This document shows, piece after piece, positions 32,128 through 42,392 of a stretch of 49,684 nt of DNA (its first letter is position 1; every line of letters begins with the position of its first letter). The position numbers and the translations under genes are program-made. The notes below the pieces were generated by a model. It made no database searches, had not been told where the DNA came from, and was given only the letters and a program-made list of their open reading frames with translations. Origin of the DNA: Nitrospirota bacterium (lineage in GTDB: Bacteria; Nitrospirota; Thermodesulfovibrionia; Thermodesulfovibrionales; UBA6898). Location of the stretch: contig JAJRYC010000080.1 of NCBI GenBank assembly GCA_024275975.1, positions 1 through 49,684 on the forward strand. The letters are read 5' to 3'.

Positions 32128-35124
32128 ATGATATCACACGACTGGAATGAACTTCATCTTTCTGAAGACCCCGCTATTGAGTGTCTTCAATCACTCGGCT
32201 ATGCTTTTGTATCTGCCGAGGAACTTGACAAGGAACGTGCAAGCCGGAAGGAAGTTGTATTAGTTAAACGTCTTGAGACAGCTATCAGGAAACTTAATCC
32301 CTGGATTTCTGATGAGAACCTGAAGAAGGCTGTTCGTGAGGTTGCCAATGTTCAGGCTGTAAGCCTTATGGAGGCTAATGAGAAGGTTCATACTGCTTTA
32401 GTCCACACCATCTCACTGGAGCAGGACCTCGGGCAGGGCAAAAAGGGACAGAGTGTCCACTTTATTGATTTTGAACATCCTGAGAATAATGAATTTGTTG
32501 TAACCCGGCAGTTCTGGATTCAGGGCAGTAAAAAACTTATATGTCCGGATATTATAATTTTCGTAAACGGTATTCCCCTTGTTGTTATTGAATGCAAGAG
32601 CCCTACAATACAAAACCCTCTTGAAGAAGCTATTACCCAACTGCACCGTTATCAGGAGTCGGAGGATAAGTTCAAGGGACAAGGCGCGCCGCATCTTTTT
32701 TATCCGGCTCAAATCCTGATCGGAACGTGCGGACAGGCTTCAATGTTTGCAGCTATCGCAACTCATCACATGCACTATGCTGAATGGAAAATTCCCTTTC
32801 CTTTGACCCTTGATAACCTGCAAAAGAAACTCGGAAGAATTCCCTCACCCCAGGATGTTCTGCTTTATGGGATGCTTTACCCTGACAATCTCCTTGATAT
32901 TGTGAGGAACTTTACTGTATTTGAGGTTGTAGGAGGCAGTACAGTTAAGAAACTTGCACGATATCAGCAGTTTGTCGCAGTGAATAGGGCTGTAGAGAGG
33001 ATTCTTTCGACGAAGAGCCCGGCAAAGCGTGGTGGCATAATCTGGCATACGCAGGGTTCAGGTAAATCCCTGACCATGCTCTGGCTTGCTGTCAAACTCA
33101 GGCGTATAGCAGGGCTTGAAAACCCTACAATTGTGATTGTTACTGACCGTGTTGACCTTGATAAACAGATAAGCGGTACATTTGAAAGATGTGGGTTCCC
33201 AAATCCTGAGAGGGCCAAAAGCGTGACAGACCTTCGTAAGCTGCTTACGTCAGGGCAGGGGAAGACTATTTTGACAACTATTCAGAAATTTCAGGAGGCT
33301 GCGGGTAAGCTTCATCCAGTACTTACCGAAGAGAAGAATTTATTTGCAATGGTAGATGAGGCACACCGCACTCAATATAAAAGTCTTGCGGCAAACTTGA
33401 GCAGGGCAATGCCCAATGCCTGCTTTTTAGGGTTTACAGGCACACCAATTGATAAAAAAGACAGGAGCACTATACAGACTTTCGGCCCCTACATACACAC
33501 ATATACTATCGAGCAGTCCGTAAAGGACAGGGCAACCGTCCCGATATATTATGAGAGCCGTCTCCTGAACCTCAGGGTTGAGGGTGAAACCCTTGATGCG
33601 ATTTTTGAACGGGTTTTTAAGGATTACTCTGCGGCGGACAGGGATCAGATCAAGAAGAAATACGCAACTCATGAGGCTATTGCCGGAGCGCCAAAGAGAA
33701 TCGAACGTATTTGCCTGGACATCATAGAGCATTTTGAAAAATACATTTATCCGAATGGGTTCAAGGCACAGATTGTTGCTGTAAACAGGGATACGGCGGT
33801 TACCTATAAGGTAACCCTTGACAGACTTGGTGCTCCCGAATCCGTCCTGATAATGTCTGCAAATCACAATGACCCTGAACGTCTGGCAAAATACCATCTC
33901 GGCAAAGAACACCAGCAGAAATTGATTGACCGTTTTAAAGACAGGAACGATCCGCTTGCTATTTTAATTGTATGCGATATGTTGATTACAGGTTTTGACG
34001 CCCCGGTCGAGCAGGTCATGTATCTTGACAGCCCCTTTAAAGAACATACCCTGCTTCAGGCTATAGCAAGGGTAAACCGGACTGCTGAAGGCAAGGATTA
34101 CGGACTCGTGGTGGATTATTGGGGTGTATCACGGTTTTTACAGGATGCTTTAGGCATATTCCATCCAGAAGATATCGAGGGTGTAATGCGTCCAAAATCT
34201 GATGAACTGCCCAGGCTTGAGAGCCGCCACAGGGCGGTCGTGCGTTTTTTTGATAAAGTCGATAAAAATAATTTAGAAGCATGCATAAAAATATTAGAAC
34301 CTGAAGATGTAAGGGCTGAGTTTGATATTTCTTTCAGGAGATTTACACAGAGCATGGATATGCTTCTACCTGACCCTTCAGCCCTTCCGTACATAAAAGA
34401 CCTCAAATGGCTGGGCAAGGTTCGCAATGCTGCTCGTTCCCGCTATCGTGACCCGAGGCTTGACCTTTCAGGATGCAGGGAAAAGGTACGCAAAATCATT
34501 GAGGAACATATTCAGGTTTCTGGTATAGACCGGCTCCTTGAGCCTGTCTCAATATTCTCGGATACGTTTGATGAAGAGGTAGCCAAACTTTCGTCAACAG
34601 AGGCGCAGGCGAGCGAGATGGAACATGCCATAAGACACGAGATTTCTGTAAGATTCGAAGAAGACCCTGTGTTTTACCAATCCCTGAAGGAGAAGCTCGA
34701 AAAGATAATTGCGGAAAAAAGACAGGAGAGGATAGATGCTGCACGGCAACTCAAGCTCCTGCAGTCAGTGAAAGATGAAATGGTAAATGTGCACAATGTT
34801 GCCGAAGACATGGGAATGTCGGAGTCTGAGTTTGCTTTCTACAATCTTTTATCTAAAGAAGATACCGGGACCGGCATGTTGAAAGTTGCTGAAGAACAGG
34901 CTTCCTATGGAGAAAAGAAGGAACCTAAAAAGAAACTGGCGGGGTTAATATTAGAATCCCTTGAAGAGCTTGCAGTCATAGACTGGATACAGAAAGAAGA
35001 TGTTCAGCGTGAGATGCGGAGACAGATCAAGAAGCATCTGAGGGTTGAGGGCTATAAGCTGGATGAAATTGAACCTTTAACGACCGACCTGATGGAACTT
35101 GCAAGGGTGAGATTTGGAAGATGA
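32128..35124 (+). CDS. hsdR: Type I restriction endonuclease subunit R
   Basis: The 998-residue protein has the HsdR order: N-terminal nuclease domain with PD...ECK (PDIIIFVNGIPLVVIECKSP, residues ~155-175), then an ATP-dependent translocase with Walker A TQGSGKS near residue 313, VDEAHR near 410, FTGTPI near 436 and a helicase motif VI-like QAIARVNR near 655. A C-terminal helical region follows (EEHIQVSGIDRLLEP onwards). It is intact and full length. It begins 52 bases after the hsdS fragment and overlaps the YgjP-like gene by four bases. Restriction needs a working HsdS, so activity here depends on the half-size subunit. Confidence 0.95.
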   Translation: MISHDWNELHLSEDPAIECLQSLGYAFVSAEELDKERASRKEVVLVKRLETAIRKLNPWISDENLKKAVREVANVQAVSLMEANEKVHTALVHTISLEQDLGQGKKGQSVHFIDFEHPENNEFVVTRQFWIQGSKKLICPDIIIFVNGIPLVVIECKSPTIQNPLEEAITQLHRYQESEDKFKGQGAPHLFYPAQILIGTCGQASMFAAIATHHMHYAEWKIPFPLTLDNLQKKLGRIPSPQDVLLYGMLYPDNLLDIVRNFTVFEVVGGSTVKKLARYQQFVAVNRAVERILSTKSPAKRGGIIWHTQGSGKSLTMLWLAVKLRRIAGLENPTIVIVTDRVDLDKQISGTFERCGFPNPERAKSVTDLRKLLTSGQGKTILTTIQKFQEAAGKLHPVLTEEKNLFAMVDEAHRTQYKSLAANLSRAMPNACFLGFTGTPIDKKDRSTIQTFGPYIHTYTIEQSVKDRATVPIYYESRLLNLRVEGETLDAIFERVFKDYSAADRDQIKKKYATHEAIAGAPKRIERICLDIIEHFEKYIYPNGFKAQIVAVNRDTAVTYKVTLDRLGAPESVLIMSANHNDPERLAKYHLGKEHQQKLIDRFKDRNDPLAILIVCDMLITGFDAPVEQVMYLDSPFKEHTLLQAIARVNRTAEGKDYGLVVDYWGVSRFLQDALGIFHPEDIEGVMRPKSDELPRLESRHRAVVRFFDKVDKNNLEACIKILEPEDVRAEFDISFRRFTQSMDMLLPDPSALPYIKDLKWLGKVRNAARSRYRDPRLDLSGCREKVRKIIEEHIQVSGIDRLLEPVSIFSDTFDEEVAKLSSTEAQASEMEHAIRHEISVRFEEDPVFYQSLKEKLEKIIAEKRQERIDAARQLKLLQSVKDEMVNVHNVAEDMGMSESEFAFYNLLSKEDTGTGMLKVAEEQASYGEKKEPKKKLAGLILESLEELAVIDWIQKEDVQREMRRQIKKHLRVEGYKLDEIEPLTTDLMELARVRFGR

Positions 35125-35849
35125 ATAAAGTAATTTTTGGCCGGAAAACGATTAGATTTTCAGTAATCCACAGTGTCCGACGTAAAAAGACGATAGCTTT
35201 ATACATAGAACCCACTGGTGATATTTTAGTCAGGGCACAGGTTAACACATCCTGTTCGAGACTTACACACGTAGTTAAATCAAAAGCAGAATGGATAATT
35301 ACAAAACTGATGTCTCTAAATGATGTTTCGCACCAAATAAAAAAAGAGCTTGTAAGTGGTGAGTCATTTTATTACCTCGGGCGTCACATGAGACTCAAAA
35401 TACTGAAGGTCATGGGTGGAAAGAAAACAGCTGTGAGGATATATAGGGGGCGTCTTGAGGTCATAATGAATCTGGCAGGTAAAAACGGGAAAGTTCATGA
35501 AGAGATCAGGGATGTAATAACTGAGTGGTATAAGATGCAGGCGGCAAGACGCATTCCCGAGCGTGTTGAAATTTACGCTGACAAGATGGGGGTAGCAACT
35601 CCACCTGTCTTTATAAGAAACCAGAAGAAAATATGGGGTAGTTGCAGTTCAAAAGGGGCTTTAAGGTTTAACTGGCGTATAATTATGGCACCCATGAGTC
35701 TTGTCGATTACGTCATCGTTCATGAACTCTGTCATGTAAAATATAAAAATCATTCAAAGTTGTTCTGGAAATATCTGGGCGCTGTAATGCCTGACTACGA
35801 AAAAAGGAAAGAGAGAATCAGGATAGACGGTGTGCAATGGTCCATCTGA
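35121..35849 (+). CDS. YgjP-like metallopeptidase domain protein
   Basis: The 242-residue protein has the zinc motif HELCH near residue 196 (VIVHELCHVKYKNHSKLFW), preceded by IWGSCSSKGALRFNWR, a signature of the DUF45/YgjP family. It is often found next to type I restriction genes, and here its ATG overlaps the hsdR stop by four bases, so it is probably translated with it. A processing or regulatory role in the restriction system is plausible but not shown. It ends six bases from the convergent lpxI gene, which marks the right edge of the island. Confidence 0.85.
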   Translation: MNKVIFGRKTIRFSVIHSVRRKKTIALYIEPTGDILVRAQVNTSCSRLTHVVKSKAEWIITKLMSLNDVSHQIKKELVSGESFYYLGRHMRLKILKVMGGKKTAVRIYRGRLEVIMNLAGKNGKVHEEIRDVITEWYKMQAARRIPERVEIYADKMGVATPPVFIRNQKKIWGSCSSKGALRFNWRIIMAPMSLVDYVIVHELCHVKYKNHSKLFWKYLGAVMPDYEKRKERIRIDGVQWSI

Positions 35850-35854
35850 ACGTG

Positions 35855-36667
35855 TCAGGTGGCTGTATATCCGACGATTGATATGCCGGCCCTGTCGGCT
35901 TCTTTTATCATTTCTTCCTTGTTGATGATTATGCTCTTCCCGGATTCAACCGCTAGCAGGCGCGCCTGGACCTTAATCATGGTGCTTAGGGTGTCCGACC
36001 CTACTACGGGTACATCAAATCTAATGTCTTGCCGGGGTTTGCTGGTTTTTATGACCACAGCTCCCTTGCCTGCAAGCTTCCCGCCTCTTTTTATTGCTTC
36101 GTCAGTGCCCTCTATCGCCTCAATGGCCATTACGGCCTGATCTTTTACTACCACTGTCTGGCCGATGTCCAGTCCGCCGATCTCTTTTGCGATTTTCCAG
36201 CCGAAGACGATATCTTTCCATTCGGATTTCGATGGCGGCTTATTAGTCAAAACACCTTCTGGCGTCATCAGCCCTGAACTGAATTCGGTTGTATTCAGAA
36301 GTGTAATGCCCTCTTTCCGTAATTCGTCCGCTATGGCAAGGAGTATGGAATCGTCACTCTTGTTTTTAAGTCTGAAAAGCAGTTTTATGGCACGCATGTC
36401 CGGTCTGATACTGTTTTTGTATAGTAATAATTTAGGGACCTTGCCCGCCATTACCGCCTCTGTAATACCGGATTTTTTTAGCGCTTCAATTATCTTGCCA
36501 AGTTTTCCGACATTAATCCACTTTATATCATCGGTAAATGAGGCCAGATTCTTGTCCGCAAGGGGTTCAAGCCCTATCGCAAAAACAGTATAGCCCTTCC
36601 GGCGTGCTTCGTACGCGACGGCTTTAGGGAGTTCCCCGCTGCCTGATATAAGTCCCAGTTTTTTCAT
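35855..36667 (-). CDS. lpxI: UDP-2,3-diacylglucosamine pyrophosphatase LpxI
   Basis: The 270-residue protein matches the LpxI (DUF1009) family: KLGLISGSGELPKAVA, IEALKKSGITEAVMAGKV, DDSILLAIADELRKEG, LDIGQTVVVKDQAVMAIEAIEGTDEAI and the C-terminal PVVGSDTLSTM. It cleaves UDP-2,3-diacylglucosamine to lipid X in lipid A synthesis and replaces LpxH in many bacteria. The start is the ATG at 36667, eight bases after AGGAG; an upstream in-frame start would overlap lpxA. It lies directly after lpxA in the same direction, with 19 bases between. Confidence 0.9.
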   Translation of the reverse strand: MKKLGLISGSGELPKAVAYEARRKGYTVFAIGLEPLADKNLASFTDDIKWINVGKLGKIIEALKKSGITEAVMAGKVPKLLLYKNSIRPDMRAIKLLFRLKNKSDDSILLAIADELRKEGITLLNTTEFSSGLMTPEGVLTNKPPSKSEWKDIVFGWKIAKEIGGLDIGQTVVVKDQAVMAIEAIEGTDEAIKRGGKLAGKGAVVIKTSKPRQDIRFDVPVVGSDTLSTMIKVQARLLAVESGKSIIINKEEMIKEADRAGISIVGYTAT

Positions 36668-36686
36668 CTGGACCGCTCCTGTGCGG

Positions 36687-37466
36687 TCACCTGCATATAC
36701 CGCGTCTGTTTTTTTTGATGAACTGTATAAGATAAGTGATCTCATCAGTGGCCGGCAGGCTGTCCTGTATCTTCTTTAGCGCTTCTTTCAGGGCGCGCTT
36801 TTCCCTGAAAAGTATTTTGTACGCCTTCTTCAGATTGTTTATTGTTGAGGCGGAAAACCCGTGTCTTTTGAGCCCGATTGAGTTGAGTCCGTATAGCTTG
36901 GCCCTTGGCCCGGAAGCCACCATATACGGAGGAATGTCCTGTGCGATACCGCTGAAACCTCCCACCATGGAATGCCTTCCTATTCTTGTGAACTGGTGCA
37001 CCGCGACCAGTCCGCCGATAACGGTATAGTCTTCAACAGACACATGGCCTGCAAGTGTTGCGGCGTTCGCCATTATAATATTGTTTCCGATCTTGCAGTC
37101 GTGCGCAATATGAACGTACGCCATCATAAAATTGTTATCGCCAATCGAAGTGATCCCGTCTCCGCCCACCGACGCCCTGTGTATCGTTGCGTATTCCCTG
37201 ATAGTATTGTTATCGCCTATTATGAGTTTTGTCTCTTCCCCGTTGTATTTCAGGTCCTGGGGCGGGAACCCTATGCTCGAAAACGGATATATTGTGCAGT
37301 TTTCTCCTATTTCCGTGTGACCTTCGACGATCACATTTGAATGAAGTTTGGCGCCTTTTTTGATTCTTACGCCCTCTTTTATAATACAGAAGGGACCGAT
37401 ATCAGTACCCTTGTCGATTTTGGCCCTGGGATCTATTATGGCGGAAGGATGAATTCTGGGTTTCAT
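36687..37466 (-). CDS. lpxA: UDP-N-acetylglucosamine acyltransferase
   Basis: The 259-residue protein is a left-handed beta-helix of hexapeptide repeats (IHPSAIIDPRAKI, IGPFCIIKEGVRI, IGEN, IGDNN). It has the LpxA-type segment AYVHIAHDCKIGNN (catalytic His) and the C-terminal helix AYKILFREKRALKEAL. It adds the first acyl chain to UDP-GlcNAc in lipid A synthesis. It lies between fabZ (3 bases) and lpxI in an operon. Confidence 0.95.
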   Translation of the reverse strand: MKPRIHPSAIIDPRAKIDKGTDIGPFCIIKEGVRIKKGAKLHSNVIVEGHTEIGENCTIYPFSSIGFPPQDLKYNGEETKLIIGDNNTIREYATIHRASVGGDGITSIGDNNFMMAYVHIAHDCKIGNNIIMANAATLAGHVSVEDYTVIGGLVAVHQFTRIGRHSMVGGFSGIAQDIPPYMVASGPRAKLYGLNSIGLKRHGFSASTINNLKKAYKILFREKRALKEALKKIQDSLPATDEITYLIQFIKKNRRGICR

Positions 37467-37469
37467 TGT

Positions 37470-37901
37470 CTAAATCTCCGCCTTTGTTACCATGGCGGTA
37501 AATTGGGCCTCTGAGGCGATCTTGCCGTCGACCGATGCTGTTCCCGAGAATTTCCAGACTTTCCCCCTCTGCTGCAATACCTTGATTTCCAGTATGATTT
37601 GATCGCCCGGAACGACAGGACGCCGGAACTTCGCCTTTTCAATACTCATGAAATAGACGGAATCTCCCTCTATGCCAGAGCTGAAGGCCAATATTCCGGC
37701 AACCTGCGCCATTGCCTCCACTATGAGGACGCCCGGCATTATGGGCTGTCCCGGGAAATGCCCCTGAAAGAAGGCTTCATTAATTGTCACATTTTTTAAA
37801 CCGCTGGCGCTTGCGCCGGACTGCATATCAGTAATTCTGTCGACAAGGAGAAATGGATACCTGTGAGGAAGATATTTCATTATTTCATTTATGTTCATCA
37901 T
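37470..37901 (-). CDS. fabZ: 3-hydroxyacyl-ACP dehydratase FabZ
   Basis: The 143-residue hotdog-fold protein has the FabZ motifs [33 protein letters not shown] (catalytic His and Glu) and [10 protein letters not shown]. It dehydrates 3-hydroxyacyl-ACP in fatty-acid synthesis and competes with LpxA for the same substrate. The start used is the ATG at 37901 after AAGGGG; a TTG at 37919 is in frame but has no better site. It overlaps the end of lpxD by about 17 bases. Confidence 0.95.
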   Translation of the reverse strand: MMNINEIMKYLPHRYPFLLVDRITDMQSGASASGLKNVTINEAFFQGHFPGQPIMPGVLIVEAMAQVAGILAFSSGIEGDSVYFMSIEKAKFRRPVVPGDQIILEIKVLQQRGKVWKFSGTASVDGKIASEAQFTAMVTKAEI

Positions 37902-38925
37902 GTTGTATCCCCTTTTCAATTTTGTTTAATTTTTTTTCGAGATCTTTTAGCCTTTTGTTCATATCCGGCAGCTTTGCAAACAATGACTGGGACCTGAGCC
38001 AGTTTTTATGCGGAATGGCCGGCGAGCCCGAATAAGCCCCTTTTGTTATACGTCCGGTAACCCCTGACTGCGCGCCTATAATGGTGCCTGAATCAATATT
38101 GACGTGGTCGGCAATTCCCACCTGCCCGGCGATCGTCACGAAGCTGCCTATCTCGGTGCTGCCGCCTATCGCGACCTGGGCGACTACGATCGAATTTTCC
38201 CCGATCTTTACATTGTGGGCTATCTGTACGAGATTGTCGATTTTTGTCCCCCTGCCTATTACAGTGCTGCCGAGAGTTGCACGGTCGATAGAGACATTTG
38301 AACCGATCTCTACATCATCTTCGATTATGACACCGCCGACCTGGGGTATTTTGTAATGAATGCCGTTTTCGAATACATACCCGAATCCGTCGGAACCGAG
38401 CACGGTTCCGGAATGAATGATGACCCCGTCGCCTACCAGGACATCTTCGCGTAACACAACATTAGGATGGATTATGCATCGCCTGCCGACCTTTGTGTTT
38501 GCGCCGATAAAGACCCCTGGCAACACAACAGTCTCATCGCCTATCGAGACATTATCCGATATATAGCAGTAGGGGTATATCGAGACATTCGTACCGGTCA
38601 CCGCATTATCGGAGACGGTAGCCTTTTCGCTAATACCTGGTTTGAAAGACGGCCCGGGATGGAAGTGCTCCAGCGCCCTGGCAAAAGCAAAGTAGGGATT
38701 GGATACTTTTAGCTGAGTAATATCGATATCATCAATGGGCTCTCCGACAATTACACATGACGCATTACTTCCCCTGATATCTTTTATGAATTTTGAGGAT
38801 GCGGTGAAAGTTATATCACCTTTTTTGGCATCGTTGACCCCCGAGACCCCGGTAATCTCTATATCCGGGTCACCGATTATTTTTCCATTTACCGTTTCGG
38901 AAAACTCTTTTAATTTCAGTAACAT
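37885..38925 (-). CDS. lpxD: UDP-3-O-(3-hydroxyacyl)glucosamine N-acyltransferase
   Basis: The 346-residue protein has the LpxD N-terminal uridine-binding domain ([25 protein letters not shown]), then many hexapeptide repeats ([38 protein letters not shown] with the catalytic His) and a C-terminal helix ending [14 protein letters not shown]. It adds the second acyl chain in lipid A synthesis. The ATG at 38925 is used; a TTG four codons earlier is an alternative. Confidence 0.95.
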   Translation of the reverse strand: MLLKLKEFSETVNGKIIGDPDIEITGVSGVNDAKKGDITFTASSKFIKDIRGSNASCVIVGEPIDDIDITQLKVSNPYFAFARALEHFHPGPSFKPGISEKATVSDNAVTGTNVSIYPYCYISDNVSIGDETVVLPGVFIGANTKVGRRCIIHPNVVLREDVLVGDGVIIHSGTVLGSDGFGYVFENGIHYKIPQVGGVIIEDDVEIGSNVSIDRATLGSTVIGRGTKIDNLVQIAHNVKIGENSIVVAQVAIGGSTEIGSFVTIAGQVGIADHVNIDSGTIIGAQSGVTGRITKGAYSGSPAIPHKNWLRSQSLFAKLPDMNKRLKDLEKKLNKIEKGIQHDEHK

Positions 38926-39037
38926 ATCCGTTTTCAACTCTCTTTACGCAACCAGAGACTCTTTCTTTCCCCTGTTGCCCAATGAGTGGAAAGAGGCGTT
39001 AATGCCGGGGATTATGCTGTATTATACAGGATAAAAA

Positions 39038-39565
39038 TTATTCCCCGGCGACTGCCTTTGATTTATTATATCTCTTCATTACAGTGTCAGTTAAATCAAT
39101 GCCTTTTTTTGAATAAAGAACCAGTTCATCCGCCTTTACAAGAATAATTGTATAATTCTCTTCTTCGCCTATCTTCGATATGATCTTCCTTAGGTCTTTT
39201 ACAATGTCAAGCGTGAACCGGCTCTCTTTCTTTTTAACCTCAGTCTGGGAGTCAGTGACAAGTCTCTGGTATTCCTTGATCGCCTGCTCCAGCTCTTCCT
39301 CCCTGGTCTTCCTGGCTTCCGGCGACAGCACGGAAGACTGCTTTTCCAGGTCTCCGCGCATTGTTTCTATCGCCAGTCCCTTTTCATTGATTGCATCCTG
39401 TTTGGCCTGTATCAGAGTCTCAAGGTCGGCTTTTGCTTTCTTTCCGGGGTCCGACAGGTTTAATGCCTTGATTATATCTACAAGGCCGATTTTGACATCT
39501 CCGGCATAAGCTGACGATCCCACGAGTAAAAAGATAACGGCTAACAGGTAAACAAATTTTTTCAT
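39038..39565 (-). CDS. OmpH/Skp-family periplasmic chaperone
   Basis: The 175-residue protein has a signal peptide (FVYLLAVIFLLVGSSAYA), then the OmpH pattern: VKIGLVDIIKALNLS, a long charged coiled coil (residues ~45-120), and the C-terminal YTIILVKADELVLYSKKGIDLTD. It holds outer-membrane proteins for the Bam complex. It is 18 bases after bamA and 112 bases before lpxD, the usual bamA-skp-lpxD order. The start follows AAAGGAG. Confidence 0.92.
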   Translation of the reverse strand: MKKFVYLLAVIFLLVGSSAYAGDVKIGLVDIIKALNLSDPGKKAKADLETLIQAKQDAINEKGLAIETMRGDLEKQSSVLSPEARKTREEELEQAIKEYQRLVTDSQTEVKKKESRFTLDIVKDLRKIISKIGEEENYTIILVKADELVLYSKKGIDLTDTVMKRYNKSKAVAGE

Positions 39566-39583
39566 ATTCTATCTCCTTTTGCT

Positions 39584-41884
39584 TTAAAAAAAACTTCCAA
39601 ACGCGAATTCGAATTTGCTTGGACTCTCATCAGGTTTGCTGTCCAGGTTATAGCCCCATTCAATCCGGATAGGGCCGATCGGCGAAATCCACCTGATGCC
39701 GGCTCCGGTTGTGTATCTCAAATTGCCGAAATTATGAAATTTTTCATAGGAGTTGCCGGCGTCAAAGAATACAAGCCCCTTTAGTCGCGCCCCTTCTATC
39801 AAGGGGAAAATATACTCAGTATTGAAAATAAGCTCTTCTGTGCCGCCAAGTATCTCGTCCGTCTCTTCATCCCTTGGCCCCGCCTCTCCGTAGCCTAACC
39901 CTCTGACTGAGTACATGCCGCCCACATAAAACCGTTCATAAAGTGGAAGCTTCTCGTTAAAGAGACCGCTTGCATATCCGAAGCGGCCTCTGACCATAAA
40001 CGTGGTTTTGCCGAGAGGGAAGTACCAGGCTGAATCAATCAGGCCCTTTATAAAGGCATTTGTGCCCCCAAGGCCAGCACACGTGATATTCAGTGAGTTC
40101 CTTGATCCGTTTGAGGGGTCCAGGTAATTATCCCTGGTATCTCTTGTGATGGAAGGTGAGATGCTGCTGGTGGTGTTAGTGCCTTCCTGCTCGGCTATTA
40201 ATTTGGAAATACACCTTGCCTCGCATTCAGGGTCCGGATCCGTAACGCACTCCTCTATGCAGTCGTCAACGCTTGCATCGAGACTGATAGTCGCTTTCTC
40301 GAACTTGTAAGACAGGTTAGCGCTCCAGTATTCCGCGAGGCTTTTGCCGACGCCGGCGTAACAGCCGAAGGCTTCTTTGTCGTAGTTGATGTATTCCCTT
40401 GAAGTTTTGTATATCCCTGTTGAAAAAGATACCGGTTTGTCAAAGAGCCATGGATCTCTGAAGGAGACTTCATATAAGGAACTTTTGCTCCCGAATTCAC
40501 CCTTTAGTTTCAGGTACTGCCCTTTCCCGAAGAGATTCCCCTGGGTGAAATCGATTGTCGCTACGAATTTGTCGACAGAGCTGTATCCTCCGCCGACGCT
40601 TAAAAACCCCGTTGGCCTTTCCTTGACTTTAACGTCGAGATTTACGACCTTTTCATCATATTCCGGTTTCGGCACCATCTCGACGGTATCGAAAAAATTA
40701 AGGTTGTTTATCCTTTCATAACTCCTTTTGAGCTTGGAACTGTCATAAATATCGCCTTCGTCAAGCCGGATTTCCCGTCTGATGACCTTGTCCTTTGTTC
40801 TGGTATTGCCAGATACTTCTATCCGGCCTATCCGGTATCTGTCTCCTTCTTCTATGTTCAGAATAACTTTTACCGTTCCGTTTTGATCATCGGTAGTTAA
40901 GTCCGGCGTAACGGAAACAAGGGCGTATCCGTCTTCCGAATAAAGGGATGAAATCGCGCGGATGTCTTCTTCAAGCAGGTTTTTCCTGAACAGATCGCCA
41001 GGGGAAAGGGTCAGTTTTTTCCGGAGGGTTTCATCGTCGAATACACTATTGCCCCTGACTCCTACGGAGGATATTCTGTACTGCTCACCCTCATCAATCC
41101 TGATTGTTATGGTCATGCGTTTCTTTTCTTTGTCCAGGGCAATTTCAGGTTCTGCGACTATCGCCTTTACAAAGCCGTGGTTGAAATAAAGATCCGATAT
41201 ATTCATGATATCTTTCTTCATCTCTCTGCTTTCATAGTATCCAGATGACGTAAAAAAGGAAAAAAGCCACCATTTCCGGGTTTTCATCACCTTCTTTATT
41301 TTCCTGGAAGATATCTTTTTATTGCCTTCGATAATTACGTCCCTGATTTTGATCTTCGGACCTTCATTTATCTGGTATGTGAGGCTTACTTCTTCGTCGG
41401 AAAGTTTTTTAATTACAGGTGTAATATTCGCCAGCCAGTAGCCTTTTTCTTCATAAAAAGCTTTTATTTTCAGAGCATTGTCCTGAATGAGGACGGTGTC
41501 GGCGATCGAACCTGGAGTTATTGTTGTTTTTTCTTTGAGTTCCGAATCTTCAATTTCCCTGTTGCCCTGAAATTCAACCCTGGTAATCGTCGGTTTTTCC
41601 TTGACCACATAGATAAGTTTTACCCCGCCTTCAAAAACCTCCATCTCGACCCTGACATCTTCAAAATAACCCATCCTGAAGATGGTCTTTATATCTTCGC
41701 TCGTTTTGTCCCGAGACACCGGCTCCCCGGTTTTTTGAGAAATTTTTGATATTACAGCGCCTTCCTCTATGCGCTTCAGTCCCTGAATTTCGATCGCGTT
41801 AACCAGTGGAAGTTCTAAGGCAAGTACGGTGTCTAAGCGCGGGAAAAGAAACAGGAACAGTACTAATAAAGCAACCTTACGCAT
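39584..41884 (-). CDS. bamA: Outer-membrane protein assembly factor BamA
   Basis: The 766-residue protein has a signal peptide (ALLVLFLFLFPRL), five POTRA domains (residues ~25-430, for example ITRVEFQGNREIEDSELKEK and RIEVSGNTRTKDKVIRREI) and a C-terminal Omp85 beta-barrel with the conserved VRGL turn (YSVRGLGYGE) and a final phenylalanine (FAFGSFF). A cysteine-rich insert (CIEECVTDPDPECEARC) in a barrel loop near residues 545-560 is unusual and might form disulfides. It is the first gene of the bam-lpx operon, with a GGGAGA ribosome binding site. Confidence 0.95.
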   Translation of the reverse strand: MRKVALLVLFLFLFPRLDTVLALELPLVNAIEIQGLKRIEEGAVISKISQKTGEPVSRDKTSEDIKTIFRMGYFEDVRVEMEVFEGGVKLIYVVKEKPTITRVEFQGNREIEDSELKEKTTITPGSIADTVLIQDNALKIKAFYEEKGYWLANITPVIKKLSDEEVSLTYQINEGPKIKIRDVIIEGNKKISSRKIKKVMKTRKWWLFSFFTSSGYYESREMKKDIMNISDLYFNHGFVKAIVAEPEIALDKEKKRMTITIRIDEGEQYRISSVGVRGNSVFDDETLRKKLTLSPGDLFRKNLLEEDIRAISSLYSEDGYALVSVTPDLTTDDQNGTVKVILNIEEGDRYRIGRIEVSGNTRTKDKVIRREIRLDEGDIYDSSKLKRSYERINNLNFFDTVEMVPKPEYDEKVVNLDVKVKERPTGFLSVGGGYSSVDKFVATIDFTQGNLFGKGQYLKLKGEFGSKSSLYEVSFRDPWLFDKPVSFSTGIYKTSREYINYDKEAFGCYAGVGKSLAEYWSANLSYKFEKATISLDASVDDCIEECVTDPDPECEARCISKLIAEQEGTNTTSSISPSITRDTRDNYLDPSNGSRNSLNITCAGLGGTNAFIKGLIDSAWYFPLGKTTFMVRGRFGYASGLFNEKLPLYERFYVGGMYSVRGLGYGEAGPRDEETDEILGGTEELIFNTEYIFPLIEGARLKGLVFFDAGNSYEKFHNFGNLRYTTGAGIRWISPIGPIRIEWGYNLDSKPDESPSKFEFAFGSFF

Positions 41885-42392
41885 TATTGTCTCCCAATTT
41901 TTAAGTTTTGCCCGGTTTATAGTCCAGTCTGCAGCAGGGATTCACATACGGAAAATGGTCTGTCCTCTCAGCAGCGGTGCGGCCTGCGCAATACTTTTTT
42001 GGTAAACCAAAAGCAGGAACCGTCCGGTCTTCTTCGCAACCGTTTAGTTCCGTCGAACCCATGTCTGTCTGCTTCCGCCGAAAACTTTGTAATTATAGCA
42101 TTTGCACAGGGGAAAAGTAACCCTGGCCGGAATATTTTTATGCGTAGCCACACAGATAAAATAGCCGGGCGGCAGCCCGGTGACTGAAGATCACACGTGA
42201 ATATTCATAAGCTCAGGTGTCGGCGGCGCTGAAAAACGTGGATTTCAGGCGCAATGCCTGTTTCCGGCAGTCTGCGGAATCTTCGGTCTCACTTCCGGGA
42301 TGATGGACCGTTTTTAATAAATAAACTTTCTCCGTATCTTGGAAGTTCACCAGTATACATTATTATACTGAAAGTGTTTATTAGTATTAAAT

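Noticed and set aside
42165-42180. GC hairpin in the bamA-dsrA gap as a terminator
   Set aside because: Only six base pairs, no T-run and no gene ending next to it.
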